NCBI GenBank assembly: GCA_025766275.1
Contig: JAFKAC010000039.1
Span: 496,001-560,000 of the forward strand
Source of the DNA: Lactarius indigo
Taxonomy: Eukaryota > Basidiomycota > Agaricomycetes > Russulales > Russulaceae
DNA length: 64,000 bases
Direction: 5' to 3'
Shown: in pieces, positions 1-11,338 of the stretch
How the letters are laid out: the number at the start of each line of letters is the position of its first letter
Position numbering within the stretch: the stretch's first letter is position 1
Position numbers and translations under genes: made by a program
The notes under the pieces: generated by a model
What the model was told of the DNA's origin: nothing
The model's database searches: none
Seen by the model: only the letters and a program-made list of their open reading frames with translations

Positions 1-236
1 TATACAAAACTATAATTATAACTCCAATTTCGTTATCCTATGTCTTATTTTACCGATATCATTGCACTTTCATCCCAGATAATTTCCACAAGATCATGCC
101 CCTGTTGAACGGCGTGTAGGAGCGCGAGAAAGCCCGACTCAGCGTTTTGGGAGAAACGGTTGAGGTACTCTAGGAATATGACGTATATAAGTACGAAAGA
201 AATTTTCTGAGTAAAACTTAGAACCAAAGATAATCT
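1..236. other. AT-rich leader, no gene seen
   Basis: No reading frame with family features, RNA gene or repeat could be supported here. Confidence 0.5.
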
Positions 237-732
237 TGTGTTGCTGGTCCAGCCGGACCGACTGCCCGACGCTTACACTTGCTTACACGTTGTGTGTAGC
301 CTCCTAACACGGTGCAAGTACCAGTAGCTGGTAAGGTGACTGGTCCGAAGCCTGTACGGTTGGTAGGGAATGCACGAAGTCGGAAAATGGTAGAGGTAGG
401 ATGCGAGTGAGACACGAAGCGACTTAAGAGCTTTGCTTTGTGGACCGAGGGGCACACGAGAATGGGAAGAGAACTGGATCGTTATTTTTTATTCGATACT
501 AGTACAACGTTAACTGAGACTTTGTTTAATACAAGTTCACTACATTTATAATCGAAGCAAGAGGGGGGAATAGTAAAGACTCAACCGAAAACAGGTCCGA
601 AAACTCCTAAACCGCCACGAGCGTGCGCGGCGGATCATGGATGTACTTGGTGTCCAGGTGCGGACTCGGATCTTCCTCGAATCGCGCTGCTCCGGTTCAG
701 GTCGGCCTGGTCGAGCGTGCCGAATTGCAGCA
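237..732 (-). repeat. Decayed solo LTR related to E2
   Basis: The stretch keeps the order of short blocks found in the two E2 LTRs (39565-40078 and 49534-50047): a ggcacacgag block followed by gagaactgga, a tccgaag...cgaagtcg block, and a terminal gtcggcc-gg-tcgagcgtgccgaa block near 690-725. Similarity is patchy, and I see no target-site duplication or internal region, so I read it as an old solo LTR of a related copia family. Ends are approximate. Confidence 0.4.
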
Positions 733-804
733 GCCCCTGTATATGGTAAAGGGGAGCAGAGAAGGGGGACCGTAGAGGAGTCTGTAACCGTAAATGTAAA
801 ATGG

Positions 805-3498
805 CTATGAAGACGTCGTATTTCGGCGTCTAATAGCCGCCAATGCCTTGGAACGGAGACGCATGTCCATGCGGTTCCTCGAACTCTCGTCCTCAAGCTC
901 TCGTTGGACATCATTCATATGAGAGGAACCTGTGTATCCGTCAATCATAACGCCTATCAGCTCAAAAAGCATATCCGTGATATATGTTGGAAAATCAAAA
1001 TCAGAAAATACGCCACGTCCTCGGATGACGAGGTCACAAGCGAGGTTGAGCAAGGTGTGTTGCGTCCCAAGCGACTGCTTGTTCTCCATCCAACGAGAGG
1101 TGATGACCTCGAAGGTGCCGCGAAAGAAAACCTCATTTGAATCCTGTGCTGCAGACGTGGATAAAAGTTGTCTGACTGTGAGGAAAAAAAGCTCGATAGT
1201 AAACCCAAGACCGTTGCCATCGCGTAAATCTTGCAGACGCCAAAGTTGTCGCATCATTGGATTGTTAAGTCGGCGAAGTGGAGTGGAGATATTGTCGACG
1301 CATTTCAAGCTTTCAAGCACCGCATTGTCTGCCTCGGTGCTTCCTCCCTCGAGAACCTCACGAAGTTCGGCGCCTAGTGTGGCCAAGGCCTGAAGTTGCT
1401 GGCCAGGGAATATCAACTGTGGTGCGATAGGAGTGGTACCCACGGACGGAAAGTTGAAGACTTCGCTTATAGAAGGGGGTTTATCGCGCTGGAGTTCACT
1501 GAACGACACGCCAGGGAGCTGTCGCATCAACCGGTGACCTGCGTCGTCCATCGCGTCTTGGAGAAGGGAGATTCGCCAGTCGATATCCTCCAAGTCGCCG
1601 ACCTCGGCTGCGATGCGCTCCAGTTGCGAAATCTGTGCTTTGTGGTCTCGTAGAAGCGCTTTGACATCTTCCCTGCTTCTCTCTTGGCCCCATGGCTCGA
1701 ATGCCCGACGTAAATCCTCGAGGAGCCCCCACGCTGTCGTCAAGTACGAGTCGATCCTCCGAGCGCTCTTCTGTGCGGCCTCGTCAGGTTTACCATATTC
1801 TGATTGAAACCGTGCCAGTCCGCCCACCGCCATCACAGCAAACACCCGTAGCCGATCGTTATTCCGAGTCAGGATTTGTGGGGTGGCCATGAGTGAAAGA
1901 CATGTCCATGGTATGGTGAAGGATGGATCGGACCTGCTCGTTCGTAGCTCGTTGATCTTTTCAATGTGGCCTATCTCACTAACTAGTCTGCTGACTTCTC
2001 CGAACCACTCCAATTGGAATTGAATGCGGCATATGAGCGACACCGCAGCCTCGACGCATGCGCGCATGCGCCTGCGTCTTGCTTCCTCATTTTCGAAAGA
2101 ATTGTGATTATTGCAGGTCTCGAAAAGGTAGCGTACGCATCGAGAGATGGTGTAGACTGCGGTACCTTCAGGGGGATGTGGGGAGTTAGACCTGAGAGAG
2201 ACTTGATCACCAGCGAGGGGACGGTTTGTCCAGGGCTCTGACATGCCTGCGAGAAAGCTACCCGGGGTGGAAACCTCTCGCCACACTTTTAGGCCCCATT
2301 CCGTGTCAAAAGAGCCAGGAATCGCCAAGACGAAGCGTTCCGTCTCGACGTTCACCGTAGTGTTATCGACCAGCCATCGGATGGCGCGCACATCGCGGTT
2401 TTTGCGTTCTTCCGTTTCCTCCATTGCCGGTTCTCCCCGATCTGCCTCCATGCTCCTGGGCGCGTGCCCCGTACGAAGAAAGTGATTGCTGTAGTAAAAC
2501 CTTCGTATCGCATATAATATCAGGATTGAGTAAGGATTCCGGTATGGCGACTGTGGGTTCCAGACTGGTGCCAACACGGTGTACAGATAGAAGGATCCAC
2601 AAATGCAGATAGGGACGATGGTGGTAACGCCAACGGTCGTGCTGATATTCAGGATTGAATCGCCGAGACCTATGAAAAATAGGAAAAGGGAGAGATGAAT
2701 CAATCCAGGGACTGCCTCAGCCAGCGCCGGCATTCCCTTGGCACCCTCGAAAAAAAATTGTCGGAATCGGGCTCTTTTCAATGGGTGGTCGTACAGCTGG
2801 AAGACCTGCATGTAGGATCGAACCCATTGTTGAATGAGGATCGCAAGGAACGCTGCCGACAGACTGCATACGAGACTGATGAGCCAACAGACGTTCACCA
2901 GAATGTCAGAAGACGATGGCTTGGGGGGTAGGTATGGCGGTGGGGTAATTGACGGGTTAGAAACCTGGGAGCCGATTGTCGCAATTTGCTGCGAGATGTG
3001 AATGAGCACCGCCAACGACTGATTCTGGTAATACGCTGATTGCTGCGTGGGGTCTGGTTGTAATTTCTGAATACTTTGGCCGAGGAAGGAAGTAAGAACA
3101 GCAGAAAACAGGCCGGCCTGAGGAAATACACATTAATGAACTCGATGCGGTCAGTTTGCGCACAATGGTACACGCACAAATACAAGGACACCCTCCATAT
3201 CCCCCACCAGGCTTTGGAACCGAGCTTCGTCTTGCGTTTTAGCCTGTTTGGCAAAAAGCGACCAGAGGGCATTGGCACCATCGCCGAAATCTCTGCGCTC
3301 CTTGTGAGACTCTGCGCGGGGTAGACTTTCTGAAGAATTGTTCGTTGCCTCGCCCCGAGCCAAGGCTATAATACACCGCCCACTGGTCGGACAAGCACGC
3401 ATCCAACGAAAATGATACGCACTAGTGTCCGAAGGTCCTGCGCTTGTCTCTGACTTCACCCCTCCCCTCAACTCATCTTCGGTGCCATTAATACCCAT
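805..3498 (-). CDS. DUF6535 multi-pass membrane protein
   Basis: Exon 1 runs 3498-3178 and exon 2 3117-805, with a 60-nt GT-AG intron (3118-3177) placed in phase 0 exactly before AGLFSAVLTSF, which opens the DUF6535 core. The product is about 877 aa. A further 57-nt intron within exon 1 is possible (donor GTGCGT, acceptor TATAG), by comparison with the paralogue at 58202-61010. The core shows QQWVRSYMQVF, a DHPLKRARFRQFFF segment and four hydrophobic helices; the long C-terminal part is soluble and helical. DUF6535 is a large Agaricomycete family of unknown function. The start codon is a true ATG (MGINGTEDEL), aligning with MSTDGPKDDL of the paralogue. No promoter elements were identified. 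Confidence 0.85.
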
Positions 3499-3775
3499 CT
3501 AAGCAAGAGACAATCCAAGACCCACCTAAGGGTAGCGAGTCCCCTCGCTCAGGATCGGCTATTCGCCCTGGAAATCCAGACATCATGACAAAATGGGCCG
3601 AAACGTTGGCTAGGGCGTGAGGGGAGAGAAAGCTCGAGTGCAGTGTTTGTCGCCGTCAACACCTGCATGCAAAGCACGGCTTTACGTAAGTAAAAACTTG
3701 TGGCATGAATTCAACTTCAATGTAGAGCGCGGATCAGCCCTTCTTGCAACCAAGTTGTCCCAATTTTTTGACATG
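3499..3775. other. Intergenic, upstream of DUF6535 gene
   Basis: Probably the 5' region of the minus-strand DUF6535 gene. I see no other gene or repeat. Confidence 0.4.
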
Positions 3776-4510
3776 TTTATTTGGTGATAATCCGAAACGA
3801 GTATCTAAGATAGCCAAAGATAGCTGGTGATCGGGGAGTTCTCTAATAATTGATACTATAAGCGGTCGACGTTCTGTGGGTAACTTGGGTAGTTACACTA
3901 GTCTTGGGACACGAAACCTTGCAGCTCACCGGCGCGGGCTTATCGAGTTTGATCCATGAGACTTTCTCTTTCTCCAAGGTGGCCGGAATTGGATGAGTCG
4001 CTGAGTCATCGCAAAGACCATGCACTTGCTTGCGGAAGCAATGACCTGATTCTCCTTGTGATTCTCTGGCTGAGATTCGATTCCTTTCACATTGGAACTT
4101 GGGGTGCGGCCTCTTGAAAATACAGCGGCTTTGCGTGGGCTCAAGCTATTATTCAACGGACCAACTGGAGCTCTGCGTTGGTTATCAACCGGACTAATCA
4201 ATCCAAGAATCAATCGGTGGATCGATCGCTGGTGTTGCGTTCCTCTCGACTCAGCGAATACAATGCCTACTTGGACTCTTGCCATGTTAATTTTGTTTCT
4301 TGTTGGTAGCGTACTGCTAGATAACGTCGTGTGATATATTGTCAGTTAGACAGCACATGCACGTCAACGATGTGGTCATTTCGATCTGAGTCCGATCTGA
4401 GTCAGGTGAGAAACACGTTACCGTGGGACATATTACGGAACCAGGTTAATCAGGCCTAATCAGGTCTTATGGTCTCCCCCCCGTTACCTTCATCAATTAA
4501 CAGTAGTTTT
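3776..4510. repeat. Direct repeat R1 (partner R2 at 8482-9395)
   Basis: Shares many collinear blocks with 8482-9395 in the same orientation: gataatccgaaacgagta / gataataatctgaaacgagta at the left, gtcgacgttctgt, cgaatacaatgcc / cgaatacagtgcc, agcacatgcac, and gttaccttcatcaat at the right. The two copies bracket the DUF6535 relic and the P450. No reading frame is conserved between them, so I treat it as duplicated non-coding sequence. Confidence 0.6.
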
Positions 4511-4579
4511 CACTTAGTTATCCAGAGACGCCTGCCAGCGTTGTGTTTACCTTGAGCTACCACCCGCCAATAATCGTTG

Positions 4580-5240
4580 CATAGGCGATGGTCCTGGCGA
4601 TCACAACTCCGGTCCCAGACGGATCGTTCCACTGCTGGTGGTCCAGCCCCTCCCATCCACCCCCACATCTCCTAGAAGGAAGCGCCGTCGACACCCTGCA
4701 TCGGTGCGTACACTACATCTTCGAGACATGCAACAGTTACTCTTATTTCGAATGTGCGTGCGTAAATGCGTTGAGGCCGTGGCATCACTTGTATGCTGTA
4801 ATTGGACTTATTTGGAGAAGTCGGAAAGCTGATCGGCAAAATGGGCTACATCGAACCCACCACATCTGATTCATTGTTCACTGTACGCTGGCCGTTCAGC
4901 AGAAGCTGGGCAGTAATTGGTCCTCCCGCTGAACAGAAATCGGTTGCAGGTGCTCGCTGGGTATGCGGTGAGCGGAATAGCGTGCTTTCAATAGAAATAC
5001 GGACAACCAAATGAGACGGCATGGAGAAGCGCTCTGCGGATCGAGGAATCATTGAGGAAGTCCGCCGAGAATCCGAGTCCAAGTCCTGGAATCAGGAAAG
5101 AACTAGGAGGCAAGTCGAAGAAATCTTCCGAAACCACGAACAACAGATTCAAGAGTTGGGGCGCGTTATATAAAGTCGAGGCCGATAGCATAGAGGGTGT
5201 CGGCTGCGGATCTCCCTTTATCAAGACGCAATGTCCCGGT
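4580..5240 (+). pseudogene. DUF6535 C-terminal relic
   Basis: Fragments in several frames follow the order of the DUF6535 gene at 58202-61010: EGSAVDTLHRCVHYIFETC (4672-4728) matches the RCVRYLCETC part; CVEAVASLVCC follows after a frameshift; then an FGEVGKLIGKMGYIE match; then QVEEIFRNHEQQIQELGR near 5110-5165, and a final SLYQDAM-like piece near 5215. There are frameshifts and stops between them, and neither the membrane core nor a start is present. It is clearly non-functional and lies on the strand opposite to the intact neighbour at 805-3498. Confidence 0.75.
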
Positions 5241-5739
5241 ATCATTCGACGAGCCGCATTGTAATCTGAATCCTTCCCGATAAGTAGGCAATGCTTTCAA
5301 TAGTCCAGTCATTAGTCACTCCTGATTCAACACCGCGTATCGCTGAGTCAGCAATGGGCCCATACTTTTGATTTTGGTACTGTATCTTGGTCGGGAATGT
5401 ACCAACGTCAATCTGCGTATCTGGCCTTTGGAAGACTTGAACGGAACGCCGCCGGAGGCCGGGGCCATGCACTCGCAACTCAATTTGGTGGATGGTCGGG
5501 TCGATATTGTTCTCGCCCCCCTAGGCCACTGCCAGACCTCAGGTGAGTGGTGGTCTCATCAATCCGCTCTCCTTGACACTGAAAGCCGAGTGGCGCGGAT
5601 CACAGAATTATCGTCGTTACTGGCACGTGGCCTTCGGGCTCAGAATCGACAACAACAATATAGGTCGGAAAGTCAAATCCCCGCTGTTTTCCTCCCCCCC
5701 TCCCCTCGACCCCCGCTTTCCGCACTCTCATAGACAGTT
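5241..5739. other. Intergenic, upstream of P450
   Basis: No gene supported. A C-rich pyrimidine tract at about 5688-5720 precedes the P450 start by 20-50 bp, as is common upstream of fungal start codons. Confidence 0.4.
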
Positions 5740-8279
5740 ATGTACTCAAATTTACTTGTCCTCATTTCGCTTTTGGGCATATTTCTACTCCACATCGTGT
5801 CGGAATTCCGTAGGACCATCCGCAACGTGGGGTACGTAACCCCTACGGTTTTGAGAAGAAATAACCTAGAGACACTTGGCAGACATCTCTCGGGTCATCG
5901 CCTCCTTTTCGACCCTACGAAGTTCCTGGTCTGGGTAATTGCGAAATTACTGCCACCAATTCCGTATGTAAGTCCAGGAGGTTCATGGATGCTCAGGACA
6001 AAGCATCAAGGTAAGGATGCGCCACCAGTGCAAGAGGTCATTTGTGCTAATCACGGTCCTACATAGAATTCGCCGCTGCTGAAAAGGACGCCACAGCTAT
6101 GGTGAGCACTACATATTTAGAGAGATGGAAGTTAAGGACGATGGATTATCAGGTAACCATGATCCCGTGGCCAAAGGCTGTCATTTACCTTGCGGACGCG
6201 GCGGTTATCAAAGTAAGGGATACTTCGTCCCGAACTGGATGTACCTGATCTTTGGTTTGTGATTTGCAGGAGGTGACAACTTCTCGTACGAAGTTTCCCA
6301 AACCCGTCTACCTATATGAGGGGCTGTCGGCTTTTGGAGGCAACATCATTGCATCAGAAGGGGAGGATTGGAAAAGGTACCGAACGATCTCCGCTCCAGC
6401 ATTCTCGGAGGTATGTACTACCTACTGTCGAAGCCACCATTCTCTTGACGTGACCTTAGAGAAATACTCGGCTAGTATGGGACGAGACCATCCGCATCAT
6501 GTTCGACCTGTTCGACCATGTCTGGGGAGACAGCCCCGACATCGTGTTGGATCACTGCACAGATATTACTCTTCCGGTAGGTCACATGCGGGCCCTGCGG
6601 TACACTCTAACGTCTCCGCCAGATTGCCCTTTTTGTCGTCGGCGTTGCAGGTAGTCTATATTTGCTCAACCGTTCCATTCTCATGCACTACAACAACGGG
6701 ATCAGGATTCGGCCGCCGGGTTACGTGGACTTCAGACTTGAACGTTCCCCCTGGCCACCAGATGCCATTTAAGGATGCACTTCACATCGTGTCTACAAAC
6801 CTGATCACTAAAATGGGTTTACCTAACTGGGTAATGAACTTAACTGAACGTACAAGGAGGGTGAACCTGGCATTCGAAGAGCTGAGGGTGTGTCCTAACT
6901 AGGTATCGGCCATGTCTCCACAGCTGACGCAGCAGACAGCAATACATGGTAGAAATGGTGGATACCCGCAGAAGCGGCGAGACAAAAGAAGAGCGTCACG
7001 ATCTATTTAGTGGGCTTCTGGACGCGGTGCATGACAATCCAGACGGCAGCGTGGCCATAACTGAACAAGAACTCATTGGTAAGTGTCGATTGTTGTACCG
7101 TATCGCGCTTACCAAGGAGGATCTCACTCGCTATCGCAGGCAATATGTTCATTTTCCTCCTCGCTGGACACGAGGTAGGGCCACCCCATTCCACCGATGG
7201 TGCGGCTGGGGATTGACCCTTTACTTCAGACGACAGCCCATACACTTTGCTTCACTTTCGCCTTGCTTGCTCTTCACCCCGATGAGCAAGAGCGCTTGTA
7301 TCAACAAATCAACGTAATATTAGTCGACCTAAATGGGACACCTGTATGATCTATCAGATCAGAATCAAGCCCACGGAAGAACTGATTTCGCACAGACCTA
7401 CGAAGACATGAACCGGTTCACGTTCTCCATGGCGTAAGTCTATCAATTACTTGCCAGAATGCAAGTTCTCATCCGCCGGGGCCTGAAGCGTCTTATATGA
7501 AACGTTAAGGATGTTGTGAGTGTATTTTTCTATTCGGCTCCCAGGCGAAGTTGACGGCGCAACACAGCCCACCAGTACGTCAAATCAGACGGGCCACGGT
7601 TCTAAGCCAATGATGGCCTATGTGATCTCAGGTGTCGGGAATCCCCAAATATGCCGCGCAAGATACCAGCTTGACGGTAAGTAATGCTGACGGCGGAGAT
7701 ACAACATTCCCCGTCCCTTCTGGAACAGAGATAAGCATTCATGTGCCCGGCCTGCATTATAATCGTATGCAGAGCCCCCTTCCATTTCAAGGACTGATTC
7801 TCATCGAAGTCTTGCAGCGAAGTATTGGAAGGACCCCCAGACATTCCGGCCGGAGAGATTCCTCGGGGAGTGGCCAAGGAACGCGTTCTTACCTTTTAGC
7901 ACAGGTATGTTTGGTCCCGTCATGATAACTGGTTCGAGTTGTGCATCATGAATTCGTTGTAGGTGCCAGAGGGTGCCTTGGGAGACGGTGCGAACAGACT
8001 TGGTCGTTGGTAACGTGGTGAAGTACTTATACGCTTTTCTTTCAGATTCTTTGAAACAGAGAGCGTAGCCGTCATCACGATGATGATGTCGAGGTATAGA
8101 GTTGAGGTCAAGGAAGAACCCGAATTCATCGGCGAGTCATTCGAACAACGATATGCGCGTATAACGGCCTTCAACCAACTCCTGACCAATGCGTCAGTAA
8201 TGTTCCTACCCTCCGTTTGCCAATGCCTGACTTTGCTTTCAGCCCCAGCCGGGTGCCGCTGGTATTCAAGAGGCGATAA
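5740..8279 (+). CDS. Cytochrome P450 monooxygenase, many exons
   Basis: Membrane-anchored haem-thiolate monooxygenase. The N-terminal anchor MYSNLLVLISLLGIFLLHIV starts at the 5740 ATG. Exon 1 is 5740-5831 and exon 2 5883-6010; about a dozen short introns follow. Family landmarks in order: a GEDWKRYRTISAPAF stretch (about 6360-6410), the FGRR and PPGHQMPFKDALH region (6710-6785), the I-helix LLAGHETT split by an intron (7145-7235), the K-helix ETLR ExxR motif (near 7500), the PERF motif as FRPERFLGEW (about 7840), and the haem loop FSTGARGCLGR, whose cysteine is in a 25-nt exon (7963-7987). A 7-nt exon (7568-7574) supplies the PP after ETLRMF. The end is VPLVFKRR with stop at 8277-8279. All key residues are present, so I call it intact. 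The CYP family and substrate are unknown; no biosynthetic partners lie nearby. Confidence 0.85.
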
Positions 8280-8481
8280 CTGCCTGAATCTTGGGTCATC
8301 TCTGTCATTTTGTTGGACCCCGTTTTGCACCCTGGGAAGAACTGTGGCGTGTACGAATCGCGATCGTTATCAAGGTTGATTAAATCCCAGATTGCTCTTG
8401 AACGAAAGACGCCCGAACACGAGTTGTGGAGCGCGAATCAACTTCTCCCCTGCAACTACCCCAATTCTCGTCCCTCGAAGT

Positions 8482-9395
8482 GTTTGATAATAATCTGAAA
8501 CGAGTACCCAACTAGATAGCTGGTCATGGTGAACTCTCTAATACTCAACGCCTTGAAAAGTCGACGTTCTGTAAGTAATCACACTGGTCCTGAGACCCTC
8601 TATGAGACGAAAAGGACGTCGACAGCCTTATGCCTGCTTAGAGAACGAAACCTTGCTAGCGCGGGCTTCTTGACCCATCATGCATCATGTACAGATAAAA
8701 GACCATGCTTTTTCCTAGGTTGGTGGGACGCAGCGGAGGACGCACTGGCAATGGCGAAGGTCTGGTTATCTTGTGCCACCTTACGCCCAACTTCAGTTCT
8801 TCTCACCCACACTTTGTTGCTGCGTTGGTCTCGGCCATTGAGTAGTCTCAACTGGAGCTCAGCTGTATAGTTGATCCTCGTGGCATACGATCCATCAGAC
8901 ATGACGAACACCAACCCTCTTAAGCCCCATCGTATGCGACATCCAACTGTATCCCCGGGGCACGCCATCTGGCGCTGCATTGATTATCTACTGGATTACC
9001 GATCAATGTCGGTGGATCGATTGCCGGTGCTCTTGATACTGTCAAAACTGCAGTCGTGATCGCGTCCCTCCCGACTCGGCGAATACAGTGCCTTCTTGTT
9101 CTTTCTCCTCTCGGACTCTTACCATGGTAATCTGTGTCCCTTGTTGGTAACCTGGCGTATTGTTAGATGGCCGCGCCGTGTGACATATTGACAGTCAGAT
9201 AGCACATGCACATCAAGGCGTCAACGATGTCGTCGTTGCGATCCGAGTCGGGTCGCAAGACGTCACCGTGGGATATATTTACGGAATCAGCCTAATCAGG
9301 TATCCATTGCTGTTGCATCCTGATCATCTTTGGTAAGTTAAGAACTGTATGGACTGCGGTCTCTCCCCCAGTTACCTTCATCAATCAACAGGGTC
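8482..9395. repeat. Direct repeat R2 (partner R1 at 3776-4510)
   Basis: Longer copy of R1 with extra internal sequence, for example near 9300-9355. It lies between the P450 and the membrane protein gene at 9726 and may be the original upstream region of that gene, with R1 a displaced copy. No coding potential is conserved between the copies. Confidence 0.55.
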
Positions 9396-9725
9396 ATCGT
9401 GGTGTTCTGACCTAACTTAAATCGCAATACATCCGTTGCCCTGCCCCATTGCAAACCAGAGCTTCCTGATATCTTTCTCGCCCCGCGGCAGAACATTTCC
9501 ATGCCTGAGAATTACCTGATACACAGCCTCTCTGTTGGCCGCTTACTATCCATCTTCGCACCATCACTACTCATACATGTTCATGAGCTGAACCTCAATC
9601 GTCGCCGGTGCTCGCGCCGCCTTTATCTATTCTTCCACATATACTCCTCCCTTCTCTCTATCTCTACCGTCCTGCGTGTCCTCTCCAGCCCCCAACCCGC
9701 TGCCTGACACCATACCTTTTTCGTC

Positions 9726-11001
9726 ATGGCAGACTCTGGCTCTTCCTGGAATACAGTCCCGCTCTCTGACATGTCCGCAGTGAAGTTTGTCGGCAACTGG
9801 AGGCAATCGACTACGTCACACGGTTTCCGCAACGTTAGCCGTCCGGAGACGAATGCCAGTGTTGCGTTTTCCTTCCATGGTGGGTTTCCGTTTCCGTTCA
9901 TTCCTCAGTGGTGTCGCTCATCAACTTGGTGACCATGGATCTTTCTCTTTCTTAGGCACCCAAGCTCGCGCAATCGGTTTCGTGTCATTCGGCTCGGGTG
10001 ACGACCCCCTACAGGCCCAGTTGACATGGAGTTCGGGGGGAAAGACCTTGTCCATCCCCTCATCCAGCGGTGATACTCATTGCAATGGCGGCAGCCCTAG
10101 CAGTCCCTACGACCTTGGCGGTGCCGAGATGTGCCCACCTCCGTTCTACACCACAGATCCGATGCTGCTGTGCGATCGATACACGCTCAACTTGACCGTG
10201 ATGCCCGACCAGGCGATGAAGCTCAAACAGTTCGAATTTCTCCCGTGCACGTCAGATAGTGATCCCACGTCTGTATCCTCATCCACGACTGCCCTCGCGT
10301 CCGCCTCTTCGCCCGCCAGCGCCATCGCCGCGGAAAAGAAACAGACATTGAGCGCGGGAGTAATTGCCGGCGCGGCCCTCGGCGCGCTAGCCGCCCTCTT
10401 CGCTCTCGGCGGCCTCGCGTTCTTAATTATCCTACGCCGCCGCAGCCGCCGTCGCCGTCGCCACATGGGTACCCTCCCATCACCATCATCACCGCCCCCA
10501 TCACCATCACCACTCTTGATCTGCTTCTCACGTTCCAGATCCTGGCTGCGCCTGCCGGGCCGTTCGCCCAAGCCAACCAACCCCTCCGCGGAGTTCCTCA
10601 ACTCTTCTTCTTCGGCGCCTGCGGTGGCTTCCAGGAGAGACGGAAGAATGGTACAAGGGTACTACCCGACGACGACTATGATGATCGATACCTCGACTTC
10701 CACACCTGCATCCGCGGCTCTGGGAACGACGAGTTCTACTGGCCAGCGGTCGTCTGCGCGGTCCGCGGGGAATATTAGGGACGGCGGGACGGCGTTCGAG
10801 AATCAACCTCTCCGTCCTGACAATGTGGAGCCGGAACCGAGCGGGCTGGCCGTCGCCCGTGGGTACCTACCCGACTCGAAAGAGTTGATGGCATGGCAGG
10901 AGCGGGAGCAGGCAGGCGCTCAAGGCATCGCGCGAACGCCAAGCACCGCTGAGGTTCTCCCGCTGTATCAAGCTCGACGTTCACTTCGGAGGCCATCGTA
11001 G
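9726..11001 (+). CDS. Single-pass transmembrane protein
   Basis: Two exons, 9726-9879 and 9956-11001, joined across a 76-nt GT-AG intron that restores one frame (phase 1) and gives 399 aa. The N-terminal 155 or so residues look like a beta-rich extracellular domain with cysteines (THCNGG, EMCPPPF, LLCDRY, FLPCTS). A Ser/Thr/Ala linker follows, then a membrane helix (AGVIAGAALGALAALFALGG) and a strong basic stop-transfer run of Arg residues. The cytosolic tail is low-complexity, rich in Ser/Pro. This matches the common Agaricomycete plan of an ectodomain, glycine-rich helix and disordered tail, whose function is unknown. No clear signal peptide is seen, so an upstream start remains possible. 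Confidence 0.75.
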
Positions 11002-11338
11002 TCGTCAGCGCCCCCATTACGCTCAGGTTGGCACTCGGAGCAAGGTGGAGAGTGGACACTGAAAAAAAACAGTATTTACAATATTTATTGTGGCCAGCAT
11101 TGTGGTTCAGCTAAGCCCGAAGCGATAAGTTATTCGAACCTGGGGAACGATACCGAAGCTGTATGACTTATTGCCTATTATGTAATCATTGAATTAAATG
11201 GCAATACACTCTCGCTAACGCTAATCAGACAAGTTCAGAAGCGTCCTACCGTAGGCTACCCACGAGTCAGAAACCGTGGGGCCAGTGCGGAGATCCATCG
11301 AAGGGTAAAGTAAAGACTGTTTTGTTCATGGGTCTGCC
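11002..11338. other. Convergent 3' intergenic region
   Basis: Lies between the membrane protein (+) and the TBC gene (-). It holds AT-rich 3' flanks, including aatatttattg at about 11078-11090, and no gene that I can support. Confidence 0.5.

Noticed and set aside
7930..8010. P450 haem loop seemed to lack its cysteine (GANRLGR reading)
   Set aside because: A 25-nt exon with proper splice sites restores GARGCLGR in phase with the exons on both sides, so the gene is not a pseudogene on this ground.
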